Source of the DNA: Plectosphaerella cucumerina
Lineage: Eukaryota > Ascomycota > Sordariomycetes > Glomerellales > Plectosphaerellaceae
Direction of reading: 5' to 3'
Length of the DNA stretch: 64,000 nucleotides
NCBI GenBank assembly: GCA_020746995.1
Contig: JAGPXD010000003.1
Span: forward strand, 6,076,001 to 6,140,000
Position 1 is the stretch's first letter, and every line of letters starts with the position of its first letter. Positions 32,591 to 43,672 of this stretch are shown in pieces. Both the position numbers and the translations under genes were made by a program. The notes beneath the pieces were generated by a model that did not search any database, had not been told where the DNA came from, and worked only from the letters and a program-made list of their open reading frames with translations.

Positions 32591-33163
32591 ATGCTTCGTT
32601 CGGCCGTGCTCTTGTTTGTGGCGATGGGCGCTCTATCCACTACCCACGCGGACATGCTGCCGCCGTTGGTCTCCAGGAGGGGCCAGGACGGCTGCCCAGT
32701 TCCTGCGCCGCCTCTCAGCCACGCTACCCTTGAACCCCCTGCAATGACCAGGCCGACACCTACAAGCAGTGGTGGCAGTGCTGCAACCGGCGCGGCGCAC
32801 ACCGAAGGAGACATGACGTACTATGATCTCGGGCTCGGGGCCTGTGGGATAGACGATAGCGGCAAGGACAACGAGGAAAACATCGTTGCGTTGTCACATG
32901 TGCTCATAGGGACAGAATCCAACACAAACCCATTCTGCGGCAAGGTCATCACTATCCGCTTAGGGAGTCAGACAACCACGGCCGTCGTGCGCGACAAATG
33001 CATGGGATGCGCCAAGGAGGACGTCGATGTGTCTAAGGCAGTGTTCAACAGGCTGGTCGGCTCGCTTGATCCGGGGCGCGTACGAGTCGAGTGGTGGTCA
33101 ACTAGGGCGGGGAGTGGCGCTCTGTTGCTCGACAAGCCCTTCGTGGCTGGTCTCGGTGCATAG
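32591..33163 (+). CDS. Secreted RlpA/expansin-like double-psi beta-barrel protein
   Basis: Starting at the methionine that opens a signal peptide (MLRSAVLLFVAMGALSTTHA) gives 190 residues. A proline/threonine-rich linker is followed by a double-psi barrel: GDMTYYDLGLGACGIDD, then FCGKVITI, VVRDKCMGC and DVSKAVFNRL, the order seen in fungal RlpA-like/barwin-related secreted proteins. A frame upstream is open to 32534 but the signal peptide decides the start. Likely a cell-wall or apoplastic protein; its activity is not known. Confidence 0.8.
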   Translation: MLRSAVLLFVAMGALSTTHADMLPPLVSRRGQDGCPVPAPPLSHATLEPPAMTRPTPTSSGGSAATGAAHTEGDMTYYDLGLGACGIDDSGKDNEENIVALSHVLIGTESNTNPFCGKVITIRLGSQTTTAVVRDKCMGCAKEDVDVSKAVFNRLVGSLDPGRVRVEWWSTRAGSGALLLDKPFVAGLGA

Positions 33164-33385
33164 CGGAACGATGCTCTGCCACTCTTTTCTTCCGCTGCTA
33201 CAAAACCGATGATATTCTCGGCAGATTTGGTCTTCTTGGCGGCGACTGGCCGAAGAACCAGCTCATTACGAGGGTTATTAGCAGTGCCGCAACATGGCGC
33301 TGGAAGTCTTACCTAGCAAACATCCATCAACACAATAACGGTTCAGGGAAAAAAAGATTGCTAGTGAAACGAGTCCTGATCATGG

Positions 33386-34279
33386 CTAAGGTATGTGATG
33401 AACTTTCGCTTGGTGCCTGGTCCTGCTGTATGGCCTTGTGAAGACTGCATCGCAGTTTCCGACCCCACAAGCTAGCTTGTCTTGCGCGTTGTGCGATTTG
33501 AGATGCCTCCTCATTTCCCCCTTTTCGGCTACCTGTAACCCACAAAGGTTGCACACGAACGGTTTCATGTGTCTCTTCATATGCTTCCTGGGCTCGAAAG
33601 ATCAGCATAAAATCATTAGAATCCTCTATTTCACGTGATCGTACCTTGCTTCGCACGGGCGAGAGAATGAGTGGCCGCAGGAAGTTTCGTATCGGCAAAA
33701 GAGTACTCCGCCTCGATCGACGAAGCTGTCTTTCCAAAGCGTCAGATCAAGCTCGCGGACCTGCCTCGCAAAGACTTCGGCAGTGACAGACTCGCCGCCC
33801 CCTTTGGTCGAGGAGGTGAAATCGAGAAATGAATGTGCGGCGACGTCGTCATCTGGTTCATCTACAGCCGGACCTGCATACTGTTCCAGTGGGTCGTTCA
33901 TGTTTGGCGCGTTGTTTCTGTCGAGGTTGGGTCTCTATAGAGTGTTGTCCACAGAAACAACAAGGCCTTGAACGGCGTCGTGGGGGTATACAGGGCTGAC
34001 GGAAGATGATACAAGATGTGCATCACCAGGAGCGATGGGCGGTAAGGTGTTTGAAGCGCTCCCGTGAGACATGCGAGAACCTGCGGCAAAAAAGGCGGTA
34101 TACGACAGGTAGCTTGCGGTCATCGGCCCACATGCCATGGCCCCAGCATAGGAGCCAGAAGCCGAAGGGGGTACCTGCGAGTATCCGCCTGTTTCCTGCA
34201 AAAACTTCTCAATCATATCCTGGGGAAAATCAGATAAATCAAGCGGGGGAGAGAACGAGGAGGGGTCAAAGTCCATCAT
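33386..34279 (-). CDS. C2H2 zinc-finger transcription factor (first junction unresolved)
   Basis: The C-terminal part is secure: exons 33901 (or slightly upstream)-33645 and 33587-33386, joined by a 57-nt GTACGA...GCCCAG intron. They spell FCRYETSCGHSFSRPC...KHMKRH, FVCNLCGLQVAEKGEMRRHLKSH and LACGVGNCDAVF...RHQAKVH, three C2H2-type fingers. Upstream, 34279-33962 encodes an acidic proline/serine-rich activation-type N terminus (MMDFDPSSFSPPLDLSDFP). The two parts are joined across the hairpin at 33911-33961, where I could not find a splice that keeps frame. So the gene is either mis-joined, broken, or starts at the methionine at 33901. Confidence 0.65.
33911..33961. repeat. 51-bp element with perfect 11-bp inverted ends inside a gene
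   Basis: GTTGTTTCTGT at 33911-33921 and its exact complement ACAGAAACAAC at 33951-33961 enclose 29 bp that contain the palindrome CTCTATAGAG. It sits exactly where the reading frame of the C2H2 gene breaks. It could be a structured intron or a tiny insertion. Confidence 0.6.
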
Positions 34280-35053
34280 GTCAGGGGGAGAACATGAACT
34301 GTCCGTATCTGACAGGATCAGCTTAAATCATGGACTAATCGGAGGCATAGGAAGGACGTACATCCACTGTTGATGATATTCCTGCATATGGGTCAGAACC
34401 TCAAAGTGATTCAGGCCGGACCCTCAGATTGGACGTGGAACTGGTGTGTTGCAGAAGGAGTGACTGTTGCAGATGTGGGAGTCCCTGCTGTAAGTCCAGA
34501 CCCGGACCTGGCCACCCTTTATATCCCTCCAGGGTCCCAGTAGTTCATCTCCAAACAAAGATCAGGCGCTTGTTTCTAGAATATGCATCGAGAGTGCATG
34601 CCGGTTGGGCATCACCACTGCAGCCCTGACCAATCTAGTCACGGGATGCCGAGGTAGATCTCATCTGACCAATACCACACCACTGGTGCAGCCCTCACGT
34701 CCATGCAAGAGGCTCACCACACGTCACCAACCACAAGAGGACTACCGTGAGCAAGCAGGGGGGAGCTGCTTGAACCAACCGGACGACCGCCTTCTCGCCC
34801 CGAGCGCGGCATGTTGGCACTGCAATGTCGCCTCTGCGCTCCCAATGCCTGCGTGTACGATTTCCCGGAGACATCACCCCCGCACATCCGGCAAGCATCG
34901 TTTTAGCAGAGCATCTAGTGTGTTAGGATTACAGTATCGCGCCTTGGTGATTACGCGAGATCCCTTCGAAGCAATTGCGGGGCAAAAGCAAATAAAAGTA
35001 AATGTCCCAACACGGCCTTGCGGCTGACGGTCCCTCACGTCCGTCTTGCTGCC
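34280..35053. other. Intergenic, no gene recognised
   Basis: 774 bp upstream of the C2H2 gene and downstream of the chitinase. No supported frame. Confidence 0.45.
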
Positions 35054-36455
35054 TCATTCCAGCTTTCTTCTGATATTTCCGTAACGGCTGATCGGATACT
35101 CCAGGTAGTTCTGGCCTTCGCCCAGGCAACATGCCCCCAGAGCCTCGAAACTCGTGGTTATAAGACTGTCCCCGTCGGTCCTGTCGCCGCTGGCCTCCCA
35201 GAACATAGACCCTCCGAGGCCCTTCTCCGTGATGTAGGCAACCTTTCTCTTCACCGTCCTGGGTGTGTCGTACGAGATGAGCGCCCTGGCCTCAGCGTCA
35301 TAGCTGAAGGACGCCACGGCCGTTTCGTCGTACATGACTGCAGCGCCTGGTTGCGGGAGTGCTTTGTAGTCCCATGCGCCCGAATCATCCATGGTGCCGT
35401 CGTCCCATGAGCCCCTGCCCACGCCGCAGAAGGGCTCGCCCAGCCCGGCCGTGTTCTGGAAGGCACGGCCGAAGAGCGGCATGCCGAGCACGATCTGAGA
35501 TGCGGGCACCCCGGCCTCCAGGTAGGCCGCAATGGCAGCGTTCGTGGAGAAGGGGGTGGTCGTGCTCTTGGCCGCGTTCGTGTAGAGGTTGGCCTGGTGA
35601 GCGGCATGTGACGCGAATGGGCCGGCATAGTCGTAGCCCATCAGATAGAAGGTGTCTACAAGGCCCGAGAGCCTCTTCAGATCCAGCTTCTCGTAATGGG
35701 CCTTGCCGGCGGGCGCCGCCATTGTGAGGAGGAAGCGATAGCCAGGGGCGTGCTGCGAAGCGTACTCGTCGAGTTTAGCACGCACCGCCGCGAGCAAGAG
35801 CGCGAGGCTCTCTGCCTCTTCTGCGTCTTTTGGGTACTCCCAGTCGATGTCAATTCCATCGAAACCCCAGTCTCTCATCAGAACCACCGACGACGTGGCA
35901 AATGTCGACCGGCCCGCATCCGTGCTGGCGACAGCGGCGAAGTTGGCCGAAAATGTCCACCCGCCGATGCTCAGCAGGGTTTTCAGACCCCGATTAGATT
36001 TCTTCAGAACGAAGAGCTGCTTGATGCAGCCGTAGGCGTTCTCTCCACTCTCGGTCCATGCTGCTGACAGGTCAGCGCAGTGCCTCCTACACGTCGCGGC
36101 GGCCTACAGTCTGTCGGGTATCGGCGCTCCAAATCAGCATAGCTGTCTTTCGTGTAGCTGTCAAAGGTCATTTTCGGTCGCCAAGCAGTACCGGGTCGGT
36201 GCGACCTACACCTGTCCTGAAGGCAGCACATCCATGAACGCGTAGAGAACATGCGAGATCTCCGCCGCAGGGAGGCCCTGGGGATGGTAATCGCGTATGT
36301 GTACCGCCCTGTGTGCTAGGTGAGTGCTTACCCGGCGTCCTTTAGAGAAACTCGGCTCACCAGTTTGGGAAGTAGACCGCGTTTTGATAGCAGGCGGACA
36401 TGCTGACGAATGCCGTCAGGATGAGGAGCATCTTTGTTGCCAGTGCCTGTGCCAT
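35054..36455 (-). CDS. GH18 chitinase, secreted
   Basis: Exons 36455-36361, 36308-36210, 36157-36108 and 36063-35054 give 417 residues, about the length of fungal class V chitinases of the 42-kDa type. A signal peptide (MAQALATKMLLILTAFVSM) leads into AVYFPNWAVHIRDYHPQ, HVLYAFMDV, LLSIGGWTFSANF and the catalytic motif DGIDIDWEYP with the acid glutamate. Then come FYLMGYDYAGP, GMPLFGRAF and GGSMFWEASGD, completing the TIM barrel. It hydrolyses chitin outside the cell. The first three exons carry the first barrel strands and are missing from the longest single frame. No chitin-binding module is seen. All splice phases agree. Confidence 0.9.
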
Positions 36456-37447
36456 CTTCAGGGTATTGAGTTGGGCCAGAAGGAGACGGCGACGGCCTGC
36501 GTCGAGACAATGGGAACCGGACACCGCCGGCTGCATGAAGGGCTATTTGAGCATGAACGATGGCGACCCAAAGTCGGGACTTCTGAAGTAGTCCAGATGC
36601 GCGCGGATCGGGGTGTGCGTGGGAAGGGCCCTGTTTCTGTCCTCCTCCCGCCAGCTCGGCTCCGCCCGGTGGCAGGGGCCGGGTCGAGATGGGTTGAGCG
36701 ACCTCGTTGTACAGAATTCTTTGAGCAAGGCTTCGAATATGTTTGCCGGGATCATATCTTCCCCTTGGGCGATTGCTTGGAGAATTGCCTTGGGCGGGTG
36801 TTCTTGGTTGGGCTGCTTTGGAGGTATACCGCTCCGGTCGAACGGAGGTGTTTGTAATTGATTAGTTGTGTGTCTCTGTCATCAACACCGTTACCTGTCA
36901 GCCCCGAGCAGTGCTTGTGTCGCCATCAGAGACCTGTTCGGTTCGCCACCTCCAGCTTCTACAGCTGCAAGCTCAAGACGCATCTCACCGTCCAGAACGA
37001 AGTTCAGCTCCTGACCGAACCCCATTTCCTTACAAACACGACGCGTGGCCCGCGGATGGAGACCTCAATGGGCGCTCGTCTGCAAGCTTAGCTGCAACTC
37101 CAACTCGCACAGCCGGTCGTGCCGGTCAAAGTCACCAGCCATAACCGCCTCAAGCAGTGAGGATTGAACGACCGGACGTCGTAGACACGAGAGCCAGCGG
37201 TGAACGTCCGAGACTGGTTGTCAGAGCAGACATTGATTATCCAACTATGGCTAATTCTACAAGGCAGACAGATAGAGAGCATCAGTTCACAGGCCCTTCT
37301 TGTGCCATTCTTCGGAGACACGTCTTCTCACAGCCTTGTGGTAAGGACAAGCGACCAGGCCATCCCGGAGATGAATGGCAGGAATTCCGCGTTCTTGCTT
37401 GGGCAACCCGGCCTACGACGTCAACTCGACTCGATACTATCTGGTGG
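36456..37447. other. Intergenic, no gene recognised
   Basis: 992 bp between the chitinase start and the next gene's stop. It should hold the chitinase promoter. Several short frames on both strands, none convincing. Confidence 0.45.
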
Positions 37448-38359
37448 TCACGTAGCAACACACGGGCAGATTCCGAAAAGTGATCGACCGGAGGACTTGG
37501 GCCCGTCCGTGAGACAGCCCACATGGATGAGGCATCGTCCACAGCGTTTAAAAACAAAGTCCTCATAGTCTTGCAGCTTCTTATTGCAGACGAAGCATTG
37601 CTTCGCGGCGCAGACATCGGAAAAGAAGACGGTCGGGAAAACCGACTGCGGATCAAATCGTTCTGGATGTTGCTGGATTTGACGCATATTCTCGTTGATG
37701 CGGTCATAGGCTCCCCTTTTATTTTGCTGAAGCAGGGAAGCGAGAGCCTTGAGCCTCAAGGCCTCAGGGGCGTCGTTTAAGGCTACCGATAGAGTCATCT
37801 CATCCCCTCCAAAGCTTGAAAGTATTTCAAGTAGGCTGGCCATGGTTTTGCACTCTTGCAGTACTGGGTATATCATGATTCTGATGTCCAAGTCGCTCAT
37901 TGCAGTTCTTTGGCGCTTTTCTGTCTGATCTCTGGTCTCATCGAGAGACCGCTGTCGCTTGTGGCTGCGAGCAGCAGTACTTTCGAAACCGGAATCACGA
38001 TCTTTCATGTCCGTAACCATTGGGTCCATCAAGTCTTCGTCCGGGAGACTCCTTGGGCTACCGGGGGCATCATGCCTCGGGGGCTTGCCCTGCCCGTCAT
38101 TCTCACCAGAAAAAGCCTGTATGAGACAAAGCCTCCGTCGCTGGACTTGCCTTGCTATACGAGATCCCCGGGGGGGGACTTTGGTTGCCTTGTGGACCCG
38201 AAAGGCTTGTGAAAGTCTGTCGGAGAAGCCTATCGTGGTACCCCAGGCGTCCATTGGCAACAGCACGGTAGATTGTGTAGTGATGGATTGGATAACACGA
38301 GCGGCGATCAAAAGCCCAGGGAGACGTTTCTTTACATACTCCAGGCTCAGGGCCTTCAT
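37448..38359 (-). CDS. Protein with C-terminal RING-like zinc-binding motif
   Basis: 303 residues, single frame. The middle has a bipartite basic signal (SHKRQRSLDETRDQTEKRQR), suggesting a nuclear protein. The C terminus reads CFVCNKKLQDY, CGRCLIHVGC and ICPC, a C-x2-C ... C-x2-C-x3-H-x2-C ... C-x-C array like a degenerate RING/zinc-ribbon. Helical segments (ALRLKALASLLQQNKRG, INENMRQIQQHPERF) precede it. A ubiquitin-ligase or DNA-bound role is possible but not shown. The start could be the MDAWGTTIGF methionine. Confidence 0.55.
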   Translation of the reverse strand: MKALSLEYVKKRLPGLLIAARVIQSITTQSTVLLPMDAWGTTIGFSDRLSQAFRVHKATKVPPRGSRIARQVQRRRLCLIQAFSGENDGQGKPPRHDAPGSPRSLPDEDLMDPMVTDMKDRDSGFESTAARSHKRQRSLDETRDQTEKRQRTAMSDLDIRIMIYPVLQECKTMASLLEILSSFGGDEMTLSVALNDAPEALRLKALASLLQQNKRGAYDRINENMRQIQQHPERFDPQSVFPTVFFSDVCAAKQCFVCNKKLQDYEDFVFKRCGRCLIHVGCLTDGPKSSGRSLFGICPCVAT

Positions 38360-38782
38360 CAGGGGTACGAACGTTTTAGTACAGGTTCCGGGCCCTTTGC
38401 ACCGCCTTGCGAAGGAGCAATGTTTCTTTCTATGCAGATGTGAAGGCAGTCCGAGCTACATATGATTCGCCAGGGCCACACGCCAACTGTACAATACGTG
38501 ATCCCAGGACTAGGCCCAACACGCCACCCACCCCACTTACCTCACGCTCGTACTACAAACAGGACGACCGTATGGGCCTGGTCCTGGTCACCAAATGCTT
38601 TAGCTTGGAGGATTGGATGCCTCTTATCTTGGCCTTTGTTTGCGTGGTTACTAGGTCCCTGATGGCTCCCCTGCTGGGCAGCATATCCGATGCATGACCT
38701 GGAGCGGCATGACACCCGCCTTATGTTCCAACAACACCATTGGGGCGAGCAAAGCTTGGCTTCAATTAAAAGAGTCTACTCA
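38360..38782. other. Intergenic
   Basis: 423 bp; nothing recognised. Confidence 0.4.
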
Positions 38783-39451
38783 CTACGGATTCTGCCACCG
38801 ATACCGATGCAAAGTTGGCTTCGTCCAGAGCCTTACGGGCGGAGGCCCTGGTGAGCCGGGATCCACCGCTGGCCAGGACGTGTCTGCCAGCTCTGCCTTG
38901 CCCGTGTCTGCCAGCTCTGCCCTGCCCGTGTCCGCCAGCTCAAACCGGACTGGGTCCGCATCCAGCTTCTCTTCCCTGCTCCACGACGACCGTAGCTTGT
39001 CTTGGAGGAAGTTTTCGTCGCCTGAGAGCTCAACCAGCATCTTCGCGCGACCGTCGCGCCTCCCAACCTTCCTGCGGCGACCGTCTGGCGTGTTTTCTCG
39101 ATGGGGGACAGCACAGGCGGCGGGCAGCAACGGCCTCAGGAGCCTTCTCAGGAAGACCTTGACGGCGCCGCAGCGAGGCCGGGTGCAGATGAAACGGTCC
39201 AGGGTATCGTCTGGACCAGACTGCCGCTTCTTGGACGACCTGCGCTTGGAGCACAGGGAGCAGACTTGGCGAACGGGGCGACAGCGCTTCATTCTGAGCA
39301 GATCGGGATCCGTAATTGTGAGATCTTTACAGAAATAAACCAGAGAAGCAACGGGCATGACGGCAGCGACGGCGCTGCATACATAGCGAGCGGATGGGGC
39401 GTAGCGAAGCAAGTCCCGGATCTGGTCCCCCACCGCATCGAGGGCCTTCAT
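38783..39451 (-). CDS. Hypothetical cysteine-containing protein with repeated ELADTG unit
   Basis: 222 residues. It has an N-terminal hydrophobic stretch (VCSAVAAVMPVASLVYF), two cysteine pairs (VCSLCSKRR and ICTRPRC), basic low-complexity sequence, and near the C terminus three copies of an eight-residue unit around ELADTG encoded by the DNA repeat at 38881-38942. No family recognised. Confidence 0.4.
   Translation of the reverse strand: MKALDAVGDQIRDLLRYAPSARYVCSAVAAVMPVASLVYFCKDLTITDPDLLRMKRCRPVRQVCSLCSKRRSSKKRQSGPDDTLDRFICTRPRCGAVKVFLRRLLRPLLPAACAVPHRENTPDGRRRKVGRRDGRAKMLVELSGDENFLQDKLRSSWSREEKLDADPVRFELADTGRAELADTGKAELADTSWPAVDPGSPGPPPVRLWTKPTLHRYRWQNP
38881..38942. repeat. 24-bp tandem repeat, about 2.6 copies
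   Basis: Units of the form TGTCTGCCAGCTCTGCC[T/C]TGCCCG; the third copy is partial. It encodes the repeated ELADTG motif of the minus-strand gene. Confidence 0.75.
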
Positions 39452-39560
39452 TCAGGCCCGGCCGGCCTCAAGGAGCCGCTGCGAGCCGTAAAAGGACGTA
39501 TATCAATCGCTACGCTCGGTCGATCACCGTATCTCCTCCTGCCTACCTTTCCATCGAAGC

Positions 39561-42500
39561 ATGCTCGCCATGAAGCCGCGAAGCCCGACTTTTTGGCTGG
39601 CGCTCAGCTCCAACGAGAGCACCACCGACCTCGTGATTTCCGATCGGCCTCGTCTGGTCGCGAAACAGACCTCGCAGCCAGACGTCAAGAAACCGAGCCT
39701 GTTCGCGCTGGTTGGAGGCAGGGCCAAGACGGCCGCGCTCCAAGAGCTCTTCGGTGTGAGAAGAAGGCAGCCGCAGGGCTCGCTGCCGGGTCCATCGACC
39801 GGCATCCACCTGCATGTTGCAGCGCAGAGCAGCTTCTGCGAGAGACCACTGCTGATAGTCGAGGGGGGGCTCTATGATGAAGATTTCAAGGCGGCTCCGC
39901 CATCCGACCAGCTGGACGTCAGAAGGCGGACCGTCATGCGTCCGGCGCGGCAGGCTGCAAGAGGCCTGGACTCGGAAGCATTGTACAGTCGCCTGCTTCA
40001 ACCTTTCGCCGACGTCTTTTGCTACTTCTGTGATGACCTCGGAGGCCTGGAAGCCGTCGCGCGGCACCTCGCAACGTGGCCCGACCGAGAGCCCCAGCCT
40101 GGGAGCCTCGTGGCGGGCGCCCGCCCGAAAATCGTGATCGTGAGCTCCACCATCCCCCCCGGCGCCCAGAGCGAGCAAAAGGCAAAAGCGGACCTCCTGG
40201 ACATGGTAGAGAGGGAGGCGGGACGGCGCCCGCTGGGCCTCGCTTTGCAAATCCACGTTGTCGCCCTCTTCCCCCGGGGGCGCGTGTCCGCAGCCGCCCG
40301 CCACAGGGCGCTGAAGGAGCGCTTGATGAGTCTCTCGGACGAGGTGCGGCGGCGCAGGGTGGATGCGCGCTGCTTGTTTTCGGTCACCCACTTTGCCGCG
40401 TTCCTGGACGTCGCCTGCGATCATTTCGCGGCCGCGCCCGATGCTCCGTTTGACTTCGTCCGAGGCGCCAGATGCCGTAGCCCAGTGCCCGATAATGTAG
40501 AAAGCCACATTGCCAACTTTCTCGCTCTTGCCAATTCGCCGGTCGAGCTGGTCGACTTCGCGGCGCCCGTGATAGGTTCGAGTCTTTTCCGCGACGCTTA
40601 TCCACCCGATGCTCACTGTAAGCCGGCGAGAAAGGCCAAGAGGGCCGGGACAACGGCTGGAGGTGAATGGCCACTGCTGACTGAGATGGCCTAGTTTTCG
40701 ACCCCGGCGACGTCTTCGAAAGCCTCTACCGCGACCTCGTCCGCCGGGCATGCTCGGATGCAGCATTGGCCAAGGCTGAGGATCCCGGCGCGACCATGCC
40801 GCGGAGCGTGCTCGTCGGTCTCGTCAAGGCGCGCTTCGTGGAGTGCTTCAGCGAGCTTGTTCACGGGCCCGCCACCGCCTCGGAGATCCATCTTCGCTTC
40901 CTCAGGAGCTTCCGGGCTCACTGGCTCGGTGTCCACAGCACCCGTACTTGCCTGTCCTGTCTGTCGTGCGTTCCCCACCATGGCCTGCCGTGCAAGCACG
41001 TCCACTGCGACGACTGTGTCTGGGACTACGGCCACCCGTCCGACGACGACCCCTGGACCACCGTCTACGGCAGATGCCACCTCTGCGACGCCTCCCTGCC
41101 CGAGGAGGCCATCGTCCGAAGGCACCCGCCGACGGCCGGCGTGAGCGTGTTTTGCCTGGACGGCGGCGGCGCGCGAGGCATCGTGTCCCTCGAAATCCTG
41201 AAGCGTATTCACGACTCCATCGGCCTGCCGATACCGCTGACTCGCTTCATCAAGGTCTTCTTCGGCATCAGCTCCGGTCGGTGTCCCGGCCAAATGCACT
41301 GCTGACGCGTACTCGGACGCGGGCTGACGTGTTTCTAGGGGGCTTGATCGCGGCCGAGATCTGCCTGAACGGGGCTACCGTAGACCAGGCAATCGGGACG
41401 TTCAGGACGCTCGCGGAGCGCGTGTTCCGCCGCCGCCGCGGCTTCCGGGTGCCTTTCATGCCTGCGTTAGTGAGGGAGTGTCTCGCGCGCCTCCTGAGCT
41501 GCTTCGCGCCCGTCCCGCAGCTGAGCCGGCTCATCGACCTCCTGATATGGCTCTGCGCGGACGGACTGTACTCGCCCGTCAACATTGAAGAGGCCCTCCG
41601 CCTTGTGTATCGCGACAGAGGAATCCTCGACGTGTCCCACGCGAGCTCCACCGGCACGCACGTGGGCCTGCCGGTGGCCACGATCGACAAGAAGCCCCTC
41701 GAAAGAATCTTCACCAACTACAACGGCGTCGGAGAGAGGCACAGCAGCCAAGGTGACCCTCCCAGTCGCGCAGAACCCCGACATGCAGAAGTTCGACGCT
41801 GACGAGCAGCAGATCACGTGGTGAGGCCGGGCGAGGGCCTGGGAAACGTGCCGCTGTGGGAAGTGTGAGTCGGCCGGCCCAGCCGTCCTCTGATGTGAGC
41901 TGACACGGATGCAGAGGCAGAGCCGCGTCCGCTGCTCCTGTGTAGGTCGCTGCCCTCTGTCGCCGTCCCTTCATCCCCCGAGCGTGCATCGTGCGACTAG
42001 GTTAACGCCATGATGACAGGTTCTTTCCCCCGAAACACATTCGCGGCGTCGGCTCATTTCAGGACGCGGGGCCCCTCGTCGACCCGACGCTCTCCGCGCT
42101 CTGCGAGGTGGCGGCCCTGTTTCCCCTCCTGGACGGACCAGACGACGTCGTCTCCATAGGAACGGGCGAGAGCCGGCCGAGCAACGCGGCGGCGACCGAC
42201 GACATGCGCGACCCGTGGGCGAACGGCGCCATCCCGCGGCTGCGCAGGCTCTTCTGGGAGAAGATGGGCGACAGGAAGGTAAGGGAGGTGCTGCAGAGGC
42301 AGCGGCGCTACCACCGCCTCACCGTGCACTTTGACGGCGACGAGCCGATGCTGGACAATGCCAGGTGCATGTCGGAGATGGGGAGGAAGGCGCGGGACGA
42401 CCCGTCGCTGTCTGGGCCGATCGCCCACCTGCGCCGCTGCATGATTGCGTCCCTCTTCTACTTCGAGCTGGACTCGCTGCCGGAGCGCCATAGAGGGCGG

Positions 42501-42872
42501 TACACCGGGACCGGTTCCATTCTGTGCACCATACGGAGGACCGAGCCGGGCTTTCGAGAGCTGTTCTCGCAATTGTCGGAGAGGTCGGTGCAGATCGTGG
42601 TGGATGGCAGGCCCATGACCGCGATTGGTGATGCCGCGTGCTTCGACAGGGAGGGGAACTTCCGGAAGGCCGTCGCGCTGGACACGTACGGCACTCTCCA
42701 GATAGCTCTGCGGGAGGGCGCGTCAGAGCCGTGCGACATTGGCAGGTCACCTTTCCGCGTGGAAAGACTGGTGGCGCTCCAGGGCCTCGATTCCGTGTTC
42801 GGGAGGAGGAGCTGCCGCAAGAGAAAGAGTGGCGGGCAGGACGCCGCGGCGAAACGGCGCAGGGCGATGTGA
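39561..42872 (+). CDS. Large patatin-like phospholipase with RING-like linker (Starship PLP class)
   Basis: Six exons (39561-40617, 40695-41276, 41339-41752, 41813-41864, 41915-41941, 42020-42872) give 994 residues with consistent phases. An N-terminal region of about 430 residues starts MKPRSPTFWLALSSNES and contains FALVGGRAKTAAL. A cysteine/histidine cluster (CLSCLSC, GLPCKHVHCDDC, CHLC) follows at about 437-485. The patatin domain has DGGGARG (oxyanion loop, about 507), FGISSGG with the nucleophile serine (about 545), and FQDAG, where the catalytic aspartate sits (DAG replacing the usual DGG). It should be a cytosolic lipid acyl hydrolase, possibly coupled to an immunity-type or programmed-death response, as proposed for fungal patatin proteins. 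A broken copy lies at 57770-58640. Confidence 0.85.
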
Positions 42873-43513
42873 AATTGCAGGGCGCGGCCGGGTCGCGTGT
42901 CCAGCATGAACCGATGGACTTATTCGCGGTGTACGCGCAGCTGATGCGCCTGGACCGCGTCTCCCCTTCACTGTTGCCAGCCTGGACAGTCGCCTTCTCC
43001 ATGAACAACACTCGGCTCTCCATTGCCGCGATGTGCCGAGGCGAGTTGATCAGGTGGATTGCATACTCGTCGGTCTCGACCCCCAGCACACAGTATCTGA
43101 CCGTGCTTGTGAGGTGAGAAAAATATGAGGATCCAGGTCTTATCGACCGCGGTGGCCTCAACGTGCTGGTTGGAAGCATGGTACCTACGGAAAGCAGGTA
43201 TGGGAAACATGATTATGGACGTAGAGGATCCTTATGCAAGGAAGTAGTAAGAGCGCAGTGTTGGCCGGAACCCGCTGGTCTCGAAGCAATCCACCAAACA
43301 TTTATGAGCCACTATGATCGGACGGCCATGGCCGACTATGGATGTCTCGCCCATTATTCAGCACACATTTGGATCTGGAAATACTGTAGGCTGCAGACTC
43401 TTCACGACCTTTCTCGGAGCATTCCAGTGCAGCCGCCGTCATGAACAGAGGCAAACCTCAAATACGGTCTGATGCCGCTCGATCATGGTGCGGGGCCAGA
43501 GTCACAGTGATAG
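42873..43513. other. Intergenic, no gene recognised
   Basis: Downstream flank of the patatin gene. No supported frame. Confidence 0.4.
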
Positions 43514-43672
43514 ATGCAGGCCGACACACTCACGCCCGGTCGTATAGGCGCAGACGACGCCATTTCAACGAGGTCCGCAATACTTTGTACCTGCAAAGTG
43601 TCGTGCATGAGTCTCGACGTCTACAGAAAGATGAGGAGCCGCGAGCGGCCGTCATGCAAGTGCAAACCTGGT
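43514..43672 (+). pseudogene. Fragment of a coiled-coil-family gene
   Basis: The plus frame reads CKVSCMSLDVYRKMRSRERP followed by CKCKPGE. This matches YKVSCMILDVYNAVGRNEQP and CRCREY in the protein at 58900-59394. Only this segment is left; the coiled coil is missing. Confidence 0.5.

Noticed and set aside
39543..40766. 407-codon minus-strand frame over the patatin gene's first exon
   Set aside because: Shadow of the GC-rich patatin exon; the plus strand joins in phase to the patatin domain.
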